Shown piece after piece: positions 1-4,918 of a stretch of 5,253 nt of DNA. The stretch comes from an uncultured Odoribacter sp. (lineage in GTDB: Bacteria; Bacteroidota; Bacteroidia; Bacteroidales; Marinifilaceae). Where the stretch lies: the NCBI GenBank assembly GCA_900548135.1, contig URJC01000210.1, forward strand, positions 1 through 5,253. Reading direction: 5' to 3'. The first letter of the stretch is position 1, and the number at the start of each line of letters is the position of its first letter. The notes beneath the pieces were generated by a model, which worked only from the letters and a program-made list of their open reading frames with translations, did no database searches and had not been told where the DNA came from. Made by a program: the position numbers and the translations under genes.

Positions 1-582
1 TGGGGAGGAAGCGTAGCTTGCCTGGCTGCCTATACCTTGATTAGCAGTCTTGCTGTGGCTGTATTTTCTCCAGTCATTTTTTCTCTCTTGGGTGAACATG
101 CTGAATTGGCTTTTGGGGATTCGGTATTTTATATTTGTAAACAAGTGATGCCTTTGCTGGTATTTCCCTGTGTGAGCGCTTTGTTATTGGAAAAGGTGGT
201 TCCTGCCGTGCACTGCCAATTCAAAAGATTACAAATTCTTTCTTTCTATTTGTGGGCATTGGGACTGACCATCGTAACAGGAAAAACAGTCTACTTTATT
301 GTTCATCAGGAAAATGCTGACATTGGTCAGGAATGGTGGATGGCTATATTGGCTTTGGGGATTTGTGTCTGCCAATTCGGACTTGGCCGTTATATCGGAC
401 AGCACTATGGGGATGCTGTTTCCGGAGGGCAAGGATTAGGGCAGAAAAATACAATTCTGGCTATTTGGATGGCACAGACCTATCTGAATCCCTTATCCTC
501 TATTGCCCCGGCTTCTTATGTTTTGTGGCAAAATATAATCAACAGCTATCAGTTGTGGAAAAAGAAAGAAAATAAATCCTAA
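1..582 (+). CDS. Bile acid:sodium symporter (BASS)-family transporter, C-terminal part (5' truncated by window)
   Basis: The frame is open from the first base (WGGSVACLAAYTL...) and gives 193 residues before the stop, so the true start lies left of the window; the TTG at 37 is not a likely start. The protein is an integral membrane protein. Hydrophobic segments are seen at roughly residues 5-30, 47-66, 80-102 and 113-135, and a last amphipathic or membrane stretch at about 157-185 is followed by a lysine-rich tail (KKKENK), as expected at a cytoplasmic end. The segment GLGQKNTILAIWMAQTYLNP near the C-terminus resembles the conserved second half of SBF/BASS transporters, where polar residues in an unwound helix bind sodium and substrate. 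Family members import bile acids or other organic anions with sodium; the substrate here cannot be told from sequence. It converges on the metalloprotease gene and no clear terminator separates them. Family is fairly sure, substrate unknown. Confidence 0.75.
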   Translation, partial: WGGSVACLAAYTLISSLAVAVFSPVIFSLLGEHAELAFGDSVFYICKQVMPLLVFPCVSALLLEKVVPAVHCQFKRLQILSFYLWALGLTIVTGKTVYFIVHQENADIGQEWWMAILALGICVCQFGLGRYIGQHYGDAVSGGQGLGQKNTILAIWMAQTYLNPLSSIAPASYVLWQNIINSYQLWKKKENKS

Positions 583-694
583 CCGAAATAATACTTATAT
601 TTATGTTGCGGATTAGATTGCAAAAATTGTGAAACCCGCGAACCATTGGTATAAATCATGAGGAAGGAGCAGGTCCTGTTATGTAGTTAAAATA

Positions 695-1897
695 TTATTC
701 CAGGGTTCGTATTTCAGGGATTTCCGTTTCTCTAACTAAGCTTTTGGTGACAATAATGTCCTTTGGTCCGGGAATTAAAGGGCTGTGTTCAAGAACATGG
801 CGGACCCGTAAAAATTGATCGGCCGTGAAATATTCCCGGTAGGAATAATCATAATCCATGATGTTGTAGGAAGTGAACTCTGTACCATCACATCCTTGCC
901 GTTGTTTTTTTTGTTGATCCGTGAGATCAGTATGGCTGGATAACCAGCTTTCATATTCTTTTCGGTTATAATTGGGTGTATCGTCACAATAGTCTGTTTC
1001 GAGTTCACAATCTGATACGGCAAAAACATGTAGCAAACCTACATAGTGGCCTAGTTCATGTGCCATTGTTCTGTATGCATCTTCGTTTGTGATATATCTG
1101 TTATTCAAAGCAATGCCATAGGGAGTTGCCGGAAGCTTTGTATAATAGGTGTTATTTGCATCCAGGCCGGGCAAACTGTTCTGGCGGGGAGTGAATGGCA
1201 GGGTTGTACGTCCTGTTACATTACTTTCAACAAAGGTAAATACATATACATTGACATATTGATTCGGATCCCACATCAAGTCTGTGTCCTCCGTTCCTTT
1301 GAAAAAACTTTCCGAGTTTTTATAAGCTGTCGAACTTCGGAGTACGCGATGTATACCTGGTTCAGTCAGCTCCTTTCCGTCCGGGTCCTGAGTTGCTGGT
1401 ATCAGTTCCATATTCATGTCTATATTAGTATTCCGGAATAACCGGTTGCATCCGGAAACCAGGTCCGATATGACTTCGGGTTTTACGTTTTGGAGAGTGT
1501 CTGAAAGATCACTGTAGATAATGTGAAAGATAACCGGTAATTGATAGTGATATTCTCCGGAAATCGTGTCTTGCTGGATACTGATGTCGGTATTATGCAG
1601 TTCACTTAAGATTTGTAAATTTGTGGAACGTGCAATTTTGGTATCATTGGCTTCAACAGTGATAATGATGTTTTGGGTGTTATATCCGGTTTCTTTATCT
1701 ACTGTACACCAATCTGTTGTACCTTTTATTTCCCAATTGGTATTGCTATTGACGGTTAGTAGCCATGCCCCTCCGTTTCCGGAAAAATGTAAATTGCGCT
1801 CAGAAGTTTTTAATACTTGCGGAGCCGGATGGTCTTTGATACAGGACGATAGTCCGGAAATAATTATCAGGATGAATAGGATTAGTCTGATCTTCAT
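695..1897 (-). CDS. BACON-domain zinc metalloprotease lipoprotein (M43/pappalysin-like metzincin)
   Basis: A 400-residue exported lipoprotein. The N-terminus has a basic start (MKIR), a hydrophobic core and a lipobox LSSC with lipidated Cys19. The next residues, IKDH, place Lys and Asp after the cysteine, weakly like the Bacteroidetes lipoprotein surface-export signal. Residues about 30-110 form a BACON-like beta domain (W45, W55, W63 and a closing SIQQD), thought to bind glycans or mucin. Residues about 115-372 form the protease. The zinc motif HELGHYVGLLH (H280, E281, H284, G287, H290) is the extended metzincin signature HExxHxxGxxH, and N345-I-M347-D-Y349 is the Met-turn. All catalytic residues are present, so it should be active. 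Cys297, Cys304 and Cys336 may form disulfides as in the M43 family. It resembles the Bacteroides BF0631-type metalloproteinase lipoproteins. The natural substrate is unknown. The start is supported by a promoter match about 25-50 nt upstream. It appears to be transcribed alone. Confidence 0.9.
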   Translation of the reverse strand: MKIRLILFILIIISGLSSCIKDHPAPQVLKTSERNLHFSGNGGAWLLTVNSNTNWEIKGTTDWCTVDKETGYNTQNIIITVEANDTKIARSTNLQILSELHNTDISIQQDTISGEYHYQLPVIFHIIYSDLSDTLQNVKPEVISDLVSGCNRLFRNTNIDMNMELIPATQDPDGKELTEPGIHRVLRSSTAYKNSESFFKGTEDTDLMWDPNQYVNVYVFTFVESNVTGRTTLPFTPRQNSLPGLDANNTYYTKLPATPYGIALNNRYITNEDAYRTMAHELGHYVGLLHVFAVSDCELETDYCDDTPNYNRKEYESWLSSHTDLTDQQKKQRQGCDGTEFTSYNIMDYDYSYREYFTADQFLRVRHVLEHSPLIPGPKDIIVTKSLVRETEIPEIRTLE

Positions 1898-1919
1898 TAC
1901 TTTTCTTTTTTGAGATTTA

Positions 1920-1950
1920 CAAAAATATAAAAAAGAAAGGGCTGACCAAA
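1920..1950 (-). promoter_or_regulatory. Bacteroidetes-type sigma-ABfr promoter of the metalloprotease gene
   Basis: On the minus strand there is TTTG (complement of 1947-1950), a 19-nt spacer, and TATTTTTG (complement of 1920-1927). This matches the Bacteroides housekeeping promoter consensus TTTG / TAnnTTTG at both elements and falls at the edge of its usual spacing. Transcription would begin near 1911-1916, leaving a leader of only about 15-20 nt before the ATG at 1897. It is the clearest promoter in the window. Confidence 0.7.
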
Positions 1951-2000
1951 ATAATCGGAAATAGAGAAGCTATAATCAAATATTTTTAACAAAATGGAAC

Positions 2001-2047
2001 CAACATTCCGGATTTACTTCAGATTTTCAGCGGTTACCGGAATGTTG
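2001..2047 (-). terminator. 11-bp-arm inverted repeat downstream of flavodoxin (probable terminator or 3' stem-loop)
   Basis: CAACATTCCGG at 2001-2011 and CCGGAATGTTG at 2037-2047 are perfect inverted arms of 11 bp around a 25-nt middle. The structure begins 7 nt after the flavodoxin stop codon (2055-2057). Reading on the minus strand, the far arm is followed within about 6 nt by a moderately T-rich stretch (CCATTTTGTT). A 3' stem-loop or rho-independent terminator for flavodoxin is the simplest reading. The loop is longer than usual for a terminator and the T-tract is imperfect, so an operator or RNA-processing element is possible. Confidence 0.5.
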
Positions 2048-2054
2048 TGGCTGA

Positions 2055-2561
2055 TTACACTAATTGGGGTTTTAATTGTGAAATCCAGTTTTGTATCCGT
2101 TCATTTGTTTTGTCTGACTCATTGTTTTCATCGATCGGGAGGCCGACAAATTTACCGTCAATGAGGGCTTCAGAATTGTCAAAACTGAATCCTGAAGGGT
2201 CTACTTTTCCAATAAAGGTACAACCTGTGTGTTGTAGTTCTTTGTAGATTAGTCCTAAAGCATCACAAAAACTTGAACTAAAAGAGACACCATCTCCACA
2301 GCCGAAAAGAGCCACAGTTTTGTCTTTCAGGTTCATATCTTTCAGTTTGAAAAGGAAATCATTCCAATCGTCCTGCATTTCGCCAACACCCCAGGTAGAA
2401 CATCCTAATAGCAGGGTTGCATACGATTGTACGGTACTGGGTTGAGTGTCTGCGACATTGTATAGATCTGTTTTGCCGATTCCTAAAGCTGTTGCGATTT
2501 TTTCTGCTACATTTTCAGTGTTACCTGTAGTTGAACCATAAAATATTCCTGTTTTTTTCAT
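2055..2561 (-). CDS. fldA: Flavodoxin (FMN electron carrier)
   Basis: A 168-residue cytoplasmic one-electron or two-electron carrier, of a length typical of long-chain flavodoxins. The phosphate-binding loop STTGNT (residues 10-15) directly follows the first beta strand (GIFYG). The 50s flavin loop is CSTWGVGEMQDDW, with Trp57 placed to stack on one face of the isoalloxazine ring. The 90s loop is GCGDGVSFSSSFCDALG (87-103), followed by the long-chain insert (TGCTFIGKVDPSGFSFDNS). At the position where most flavodoxins have the second stacking aromatic, Tyr, this protein has Phe94, and the usual Asp after TWG is Val59. In anaerobes flavodoxin replaces ferredoxin with pyruvate- and hydrogenase-type oxidoreductases, often when iron is short. 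It is divergent from the RIC-like operon and shares its 273-bp upstream region. No promoter matching the Bacteroides consensus was found; a dyad lies about 30-50 nt upstream of the start. Family assignment is secure. Confidence 0.93.
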   Translation of the reverse strand: MKKTGIFYGSTTGNTENVAEKIATALGIGKTDLYNVADTQPSTVQSYATLLLGCSTWGVGEMQDDWNDFLFKLKDMNLKDKTVALFGCGDGVSFSSSFCDALGLIYKELQHTGCTFIGKVDPSGFSFDNSEALIDGKFVGLPIDENNESDKTNERIQNWISQLKPQLV

Positions 2562-2590
2562 ATTTATTGAAATTTGGTAATTGGTATCTT

Positions 2591-2611
2591 ATTCACTTTG
2601 TTTACGTGAAT
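2591..2611. promoter_or_regulatory. Imperfect 21-bp dyad upstream of flavodoxin
   Basis: ATTCAC at 2591-2596 and GTGAAT at 2606-2611 are perfect 6-bp inverted arms separated by 9 nt, 30-50 nt upstream of the flavodoxin start codon. This is a place where an operator would be expected. The arm order (TTCAC then GTGAA) is opposite to a Crp/Fnr site, so I do not assign a regulator. Confidence 0.3.
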
Positions 2612-2637
2612 GCAGGGAAAGAAGACGTTGTAAAATA

Positions 2638-2657
2638 CTGAAAAATCCCTAATTGTG
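2638..2657 (+). repeat. Direct repeat copy 1 in the flavodoxin/RIC intergenic region
   Basis: The segment starts CTGAAAAATCCCT and ends AATTGTG. It is identical to the copy at 2761-2780 at 18 of 20 positions, in the same orientation, with start points 123 bp apart. It lies 77-96 nt upstream of the flavodoxin start. This is a candidate protein-binding site. Confidence 0.5.
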
Positions 2658-2760
2658 ATTAAAATGTCTGCCTGAATCAGGAACTTTCAAAATATCCGTT
2701 GGAAGTATTAGGTGGTAACTGAAGACTGAGGCGCAATTTATCCTAAAATTGTTTTGTAGT

Positions 2761-2780
2761 CTGAAAAATACCTATTTGTG
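2761..2780 (+). repeat. Direct repeat copy 2, overlapping the probable RIC operon promoter
   Basis: The segment starts CTGAAAAATACCT and ends ATTTGTG, matching copy 1 at 18 of 20 positions. Inside it AAATA-CC-TATTT is a perfect palindrome, and TACCTAT (2769-2775) fits the known NarL heptamer TACYYMT. Its TTTG (2775-2778) may also be the -33 element of the downstream operon, so a protein bound here would touch RNA polymerase. The operator role is inferred. Confidence 0.5.
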
Positions 2781-2807
2781 GGGATTGCAGGATTCAAAAT
2801 AAAATCG
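2775..2807 (+). promoter_or_regulatory. Possible promoter of the RIC-like/LuxR operon
   Basis: TTTG at 2775-2778 and a poor TAnnTTTG match, TAAAATCG at 2800-2807, are 21 nt apart, which is within the range seen for Bacteroides promoters. The start would fall near 2812-2815, about 20 nt before the ATG at 2835. The weak -7 element would suit a promoter that depends on an activator. Support is limited to this match and its position. Confidence 0.3.
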
Positions 2808-2834
2808 TTATTTCGCATGTTAAATTAATTTAGA

Positions 2835-3542
2835 ATGAATAAACACATGAAATATGCCAGGACAGATAAGATGAGTGATCTTATTTGTGAAAATTATAGT
2901 TTGTTGCTGGTGATGAGTCGTTTCGGATTGTCTTTAGGATTTGGAGATAAGACGGTGGAGCAGGTGTGCCATCAACAAGGGGTTCATACGGCGACTTTTC
3001 TGGCTGTGGTAAATTTTATGGATGATGAATGCTGTGCTTCGGATGAATATCGCCAGGAAGTTTCTATAGAGGCCCTGATGGCTTATTTACAACAGGCGCA
3101 TTCTTATTTTCTGGATTTTAATCTTCCGGTAATCCGGCGTAAATTGATCGATGCTATAGATTGTTCACAAGACAATGTGGCTTTTTTAATCTTGAAATTT
3201 TACGATGAATATGTAAATGAGGTGAGGGCTCACATGGAATATGAGAATCAGGTTGTGTTTGAGTATGTGAAACAGTTGTTACAGGGTGAGCGTGTTTCTG
3301 ATTATAGTATAGCTGTGTTTGCAGCCCGTCATAACCAGATTGAAACTAAATTGACAGAATTGAAGAATATCATTGTAAAGTATTATCCCTCTAATACAAA
3401 CAATAATTTATTGAACAGTGTTTTATTTGACATTTATTCTTGTGAAAAGGATTTGTGTTCTCACTGTCGGTTGGAAGATTATATGTTTGTTCCATTGATT
3501 ATAGAGTTTGAAAAGAAAATTCAGGACAATGCAGCAAGATGA
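2835..3542 (+). CDS. RIC/YtfE/ScdA-type di-iron hemerythrin-like protein (iron-centre repair or NO stress)
   Basis: A 235-residue soluble protein. Residues about 12-62 form an ScdA_N/DUF542-like domain (KMSDLICENYSLLLVMSRFG...GFGDKTVEQVC), and residues about 82-228 form a four-helix hemerythrin-like (HHE) bundle. Predicted iron ligands are H89, H133, E137, H166, H210 and E214. Their spacings (44, 4, 29, 44, 4) follow those of E. coli YtfE (H84, H129, E133, H160, H204, E208) closely, so the di-iron site looks complete. Proteins of this family restore iron-sulfur and di-iron centres after nitric-oxide or peroxide damage, or reduce NO. The double cysteine that YtfE carries in the N-domain is replaced by GFGDKT, but a CC pair occurs later at 66-67, and C203, C208 and C211 surround ligand H210. 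The ATG at 2835 is used; the ATG at 2847 is also possible. It overlaps the following LuxR-type gene by 14 nt, so the two are translationally linked. The family is confident; the exact activity is inferred. Confidence 0.85.
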   Translation: MNKHMKYARTDKMSDLICENYSLLLVMSRFGLSLGFGDKTVEQVCHQQGVHTATFLAVVNFMDDECCASDEYRQEVSIEALMAYLQQAHSYFLDFNLPVIRRKLIDAIDCSQDNVAFLILKFYDEYVNEVRAHMEYENQVVFEYVKQLLQGERVSDYSIAVFAARHNQIETKLTELKNIIVKYYPSNTNNNLLNSVLFDIYSCEKDLCSHCRLEDYMFVPLIIEFEKKIQDNAAR

Positions 3543-4143
3543 GACATTAAAGGTTGCGATTGCTGAAACCTCAGTGATTATTCGAAGTGGTCTGGCTTTG
3601 GTTTTGAAACGGATTCAGGGGATGAAGATTTTGCCTATTGAGATTGCTTCTCCGGATACACTTTCAGATTGTATCCGGCTTCATAAACCCGATATTCTGA
3701 TTATTAATCCTTCTTTTCCCGGTTATTTTAATATTCAGAAATTCAGGGAAGATACTTCAGATTATAATATAAAATGTGTGGCTCTCCTTTGTTCGGTGGG
3801 GGATCAGTCCTTGTTGCGTTATTATGATGATGCCTTTTCTTTGTATGATGACCTGGAAATGTTGAAAGAGAAGTTGCTTAAATTGTTAGATGTAACAGAT
3901 GAATTGGAAAGCGAAACTGGTCAGGACGTTTTAAGCAGCCGTGAAAAAGAAATTATAACCTGTGTAGTAAAAGGTATGACCAATAAAGAGATTGCCGATG
4001 CTTTGTTTTTGTCTGCCCATACAGTCATTACTCATCGCCGGAATATTGCCCGTAAATTGCAAATTCACAGCCCTGCTGGGTTAACGATTTATGCGATTGT
4101 AAATAAATTGGTAGAATTGCAAGATATTAAAGGTTATCTTTAA
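3529..4143 (+). CDS. LuxR/NarL-type transcriptional regulator with degenerate receiver domain
   Basis: A 204-residue regulator starting at ATG 3529 (MQQDETLKVAIAE). The start lies inside the end of the RIC-like gene, with AGGAC just upstream; a TTG start at 3508 would add seven residues and is less likely. Residues about 6-122 have a receiver-like fold pattern, and residues about 135-197 form a LuxR/GerE helix-turn-helix (LSSREKEIITCVVKGMTNKEIADALFLS...THRRNIARKL) that is well conserved and should bind DNA. The receiver lacks the phosphorylation machinery. The acidic pair is E13-T14, the phospho-acceptor Asp is N60 (PDILIINPSFPG), the conserved Lys is replaced by Y106 (FSLYDD), and only S89 could serve as the switch Ser/Thr. 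It is therefore unlikely to be run by a histidine kinase, and no kinase is nearby. Overlap with the RIC-like gene suggests that this protein is its partner. It may act on the repeat pair upstream of the operon. Targets are not shown by the sequence. Confidence 0.85.
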   Translation: MQQDETLKVAIAETSVIIRSGLALVLKRIQGMKILPIEIASPDTLSDCIRLHKPDILIINPSFPGYFNIQKFREDTSDYNIKCVALLCSVGDQSLLRYYDDAFSLYDDLEMLKEKLLKLLDVTDELESETGQDVLSSREKEIITCVVKGMTNKEIADALFLSAHTVITHRRNIARKLQIHSPAGLTIYAIVNKLVELQDIKGYL

Positions 4144-4149
4144 ACATGA

Positions 4150-4177
4150 AAAAGGGACTCTCTAAAGAGTCCCTTTT
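4150..4177. terminator. Strong bidirectional rho-independent terminator
   Basis: AAAAGGGACTCT (4150-4161) pairs perfectly with AGAGTCCCTTTT (4166-4177) around the 4-nt loop CTAA. The hairpin starts 6 nt after the stop of the LuxR-type gene and lies 12 nt past the end of the convergent hsp20 gene. The A-run on one side and T-run on the other let it end transcription from both directions. Confidence 0.92.
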
Positions 4178-4189
4178 ATGATCCGGATT

Positions 4190-4618
4190 TTATTTGATTT
4201 CAATGGTTCTGCCTTCTTTTTCTTCCGGTTCGATGCATTGCTTTGGTATATCAATGGTTAATACACCATGTTCCATTTTAGCTTGTATTTTGTCTTTTTC
4301 TACATCCTCAGGTAGAATCATGGCTTGCTGGAATCTGGAATATGAAAATTCACGTCTCAGATAACGGCCTTCTTTTGGGCTTTCTTTTTGATCTTCTTTC
4401 TTTTCCATAGTGACAATCAGTTGATTGCCATTTTCAATTTTTATAGTAAAATCTTCTCTGGTCATACCAGGTGCTGCTACTTCTATTTCGTAGTTGGTTT
4501 TAGTTTCCTTGATGTTAATTGCAGGTGCTGTTGCATTTGCTTTTACCATCCAGTTGTTATCAAAGAAATCATTAAAGATATCCGGTAACCAATTTTGTGA
4601 TCTTCTTACAGGTACCAT
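4190..4618 (-). CDS. Small heat-shock protein, Hsp20/alpha-crystallin family
   Basis: A 142-residue ATP-independent holdase chaperone that forms oligomers in the cytoplasm and binds unfolding proteins. The N-terminal arm (MVPVRRSQNWLPDIFNDFFD) is short, aromatic and disordered-looking, as is usual for bacterial members. The alpha-crystallin domain covers about residues 32-127: APAINIKETKTNYEIEVAAPG at its start, the arginine-rich RYLRREFSYSRF at 86-96, and the signature A-x4-GVL (A113, G118-V119-L120) followed by TIDIPK. The C-terminal anchor IEI (139-141), which docks into the neighbouring subunit, is present. All hallmarks are intact and the length is normal. The start is fixed by an AGGAGG ribosome binding site 8 nt upstream. 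The gene is convergent with the LuxR-type operon, shares its terminator, and is divergent from the phosphodiesterase gene. Induction by heat or oxidative stress is expected of the family, but I found no CIRCE element. Confidence 0.93.
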   Translation of the reverse strand: MVPVRRSQNWLPDIFNDFFDNNWMVKANATAPAINIKETKTNYEIEVAAPGMTREDFTIKIENGNQLIVTMEKKEDQKESPKEGRYLRREFSYSRFQQAMILPEDVEKDKIQAKMEHGVLTIDIPKQCIEPEEKEGRTIEIK

Positions 4619-4918
4619 AATTCAGTCCTCCTATTTTTAAGTTTAACTATACTATTTTATTTCTGTTTTTGTAACAGATTCACTTGATTTTCTTTCAATC
4701 TTTATGCCAGAACAAAGTGGAGAAAGAGAAAAAAAGTTTGAATTATGTATAATTGTTTGATACTTAATGTAAAAGGATGTTGTGTAATTATTTGTGTTTA
4801 TATTATTGGTAATGAATGTATTGTGTAAAAATGTCATTTTTAAATTTCTGTAAATGAAATTTTGACTTAAAAACTGAAAAAATGACAGCTATTTTGTTTT
4901 ATTTTACGTAAACAGGAC
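4619..4918. other. AT-rich divergent intergenic region between hsp20 and the phosphodiesterase gene
   Basis: These 300 bp have far lower GC than the flanking genes and must hold the hsp20 promoter (minus strand) and the phosphodiesterase promoter (plus strand). I find no exact TTTG/TAnnTTTG pair. The nearest on the plus strand are TTTG at 4861-4864 and TATTTTG at 4890-4896, with 25 nt between them, which is too long and one base short. A small dyad, CTGTT-N5-AACAG, lies at 4663-4677 within the hsp20 leader or promoter. A 61-codon minus-strand frame (4652-4837) has a low-complexity Asn/Thr/Ile-rich translation and is not called. No RNA gene is recognised. Confidence 0.6.
4627..4632 (-). promoter_or_regulatory. 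Strong Shine-Dalgarno of hsp20
   Basis: The complement of CCTCCT reads AGGAGG, 8 nt before the ATG at 4618. This is a full consensus ribosome binding site and contrasts with the weak or absent ones of the other genes here, which is the norm in Bacteroidota. It supports this start and suggests high translation when the mRNA is made. Confidence 0.75.

Noticed and set aside
583..694. Possible terminator between the transporter and metalloprotease genes
   Set aside because: Only 4-bp pairings such as AGGA-N5-TCCT and GCGG...CCGC were found, without a T-tract; nothing convincing.
1058..1913. Plus-strand open frames of 127 and 115 codons opposite the metalloprotease gene
   Set aside because: They are antisense to a well-supported gene, and their Cys/Ile/Val-rich translations match no family; they are shadow frames.
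2651..2666. Crp/Fnr or HcpR-type site around TTGTGATTAAAATG
   Set aside because: Only one half-site (TTGTGA) is present; the matching TCACAA half is absent at the right spacing.
3508..3528. TTG start that would extend the LuxR-type protein by seven residues
   Set aside because: An ATG at 3529 with AGGAC just upstream is a better start, and the extra residues (MKRKFRT) are not part of the receiver fold.
4652..4837. 61-codon minus-strand frame upstream of hsp20
   Set aside because: The translation is low complexity (Asn, Thr, Ile, Tyr), sits in AT-rich intergenic DNA, and would occupy the expected hsp20 promoter region.
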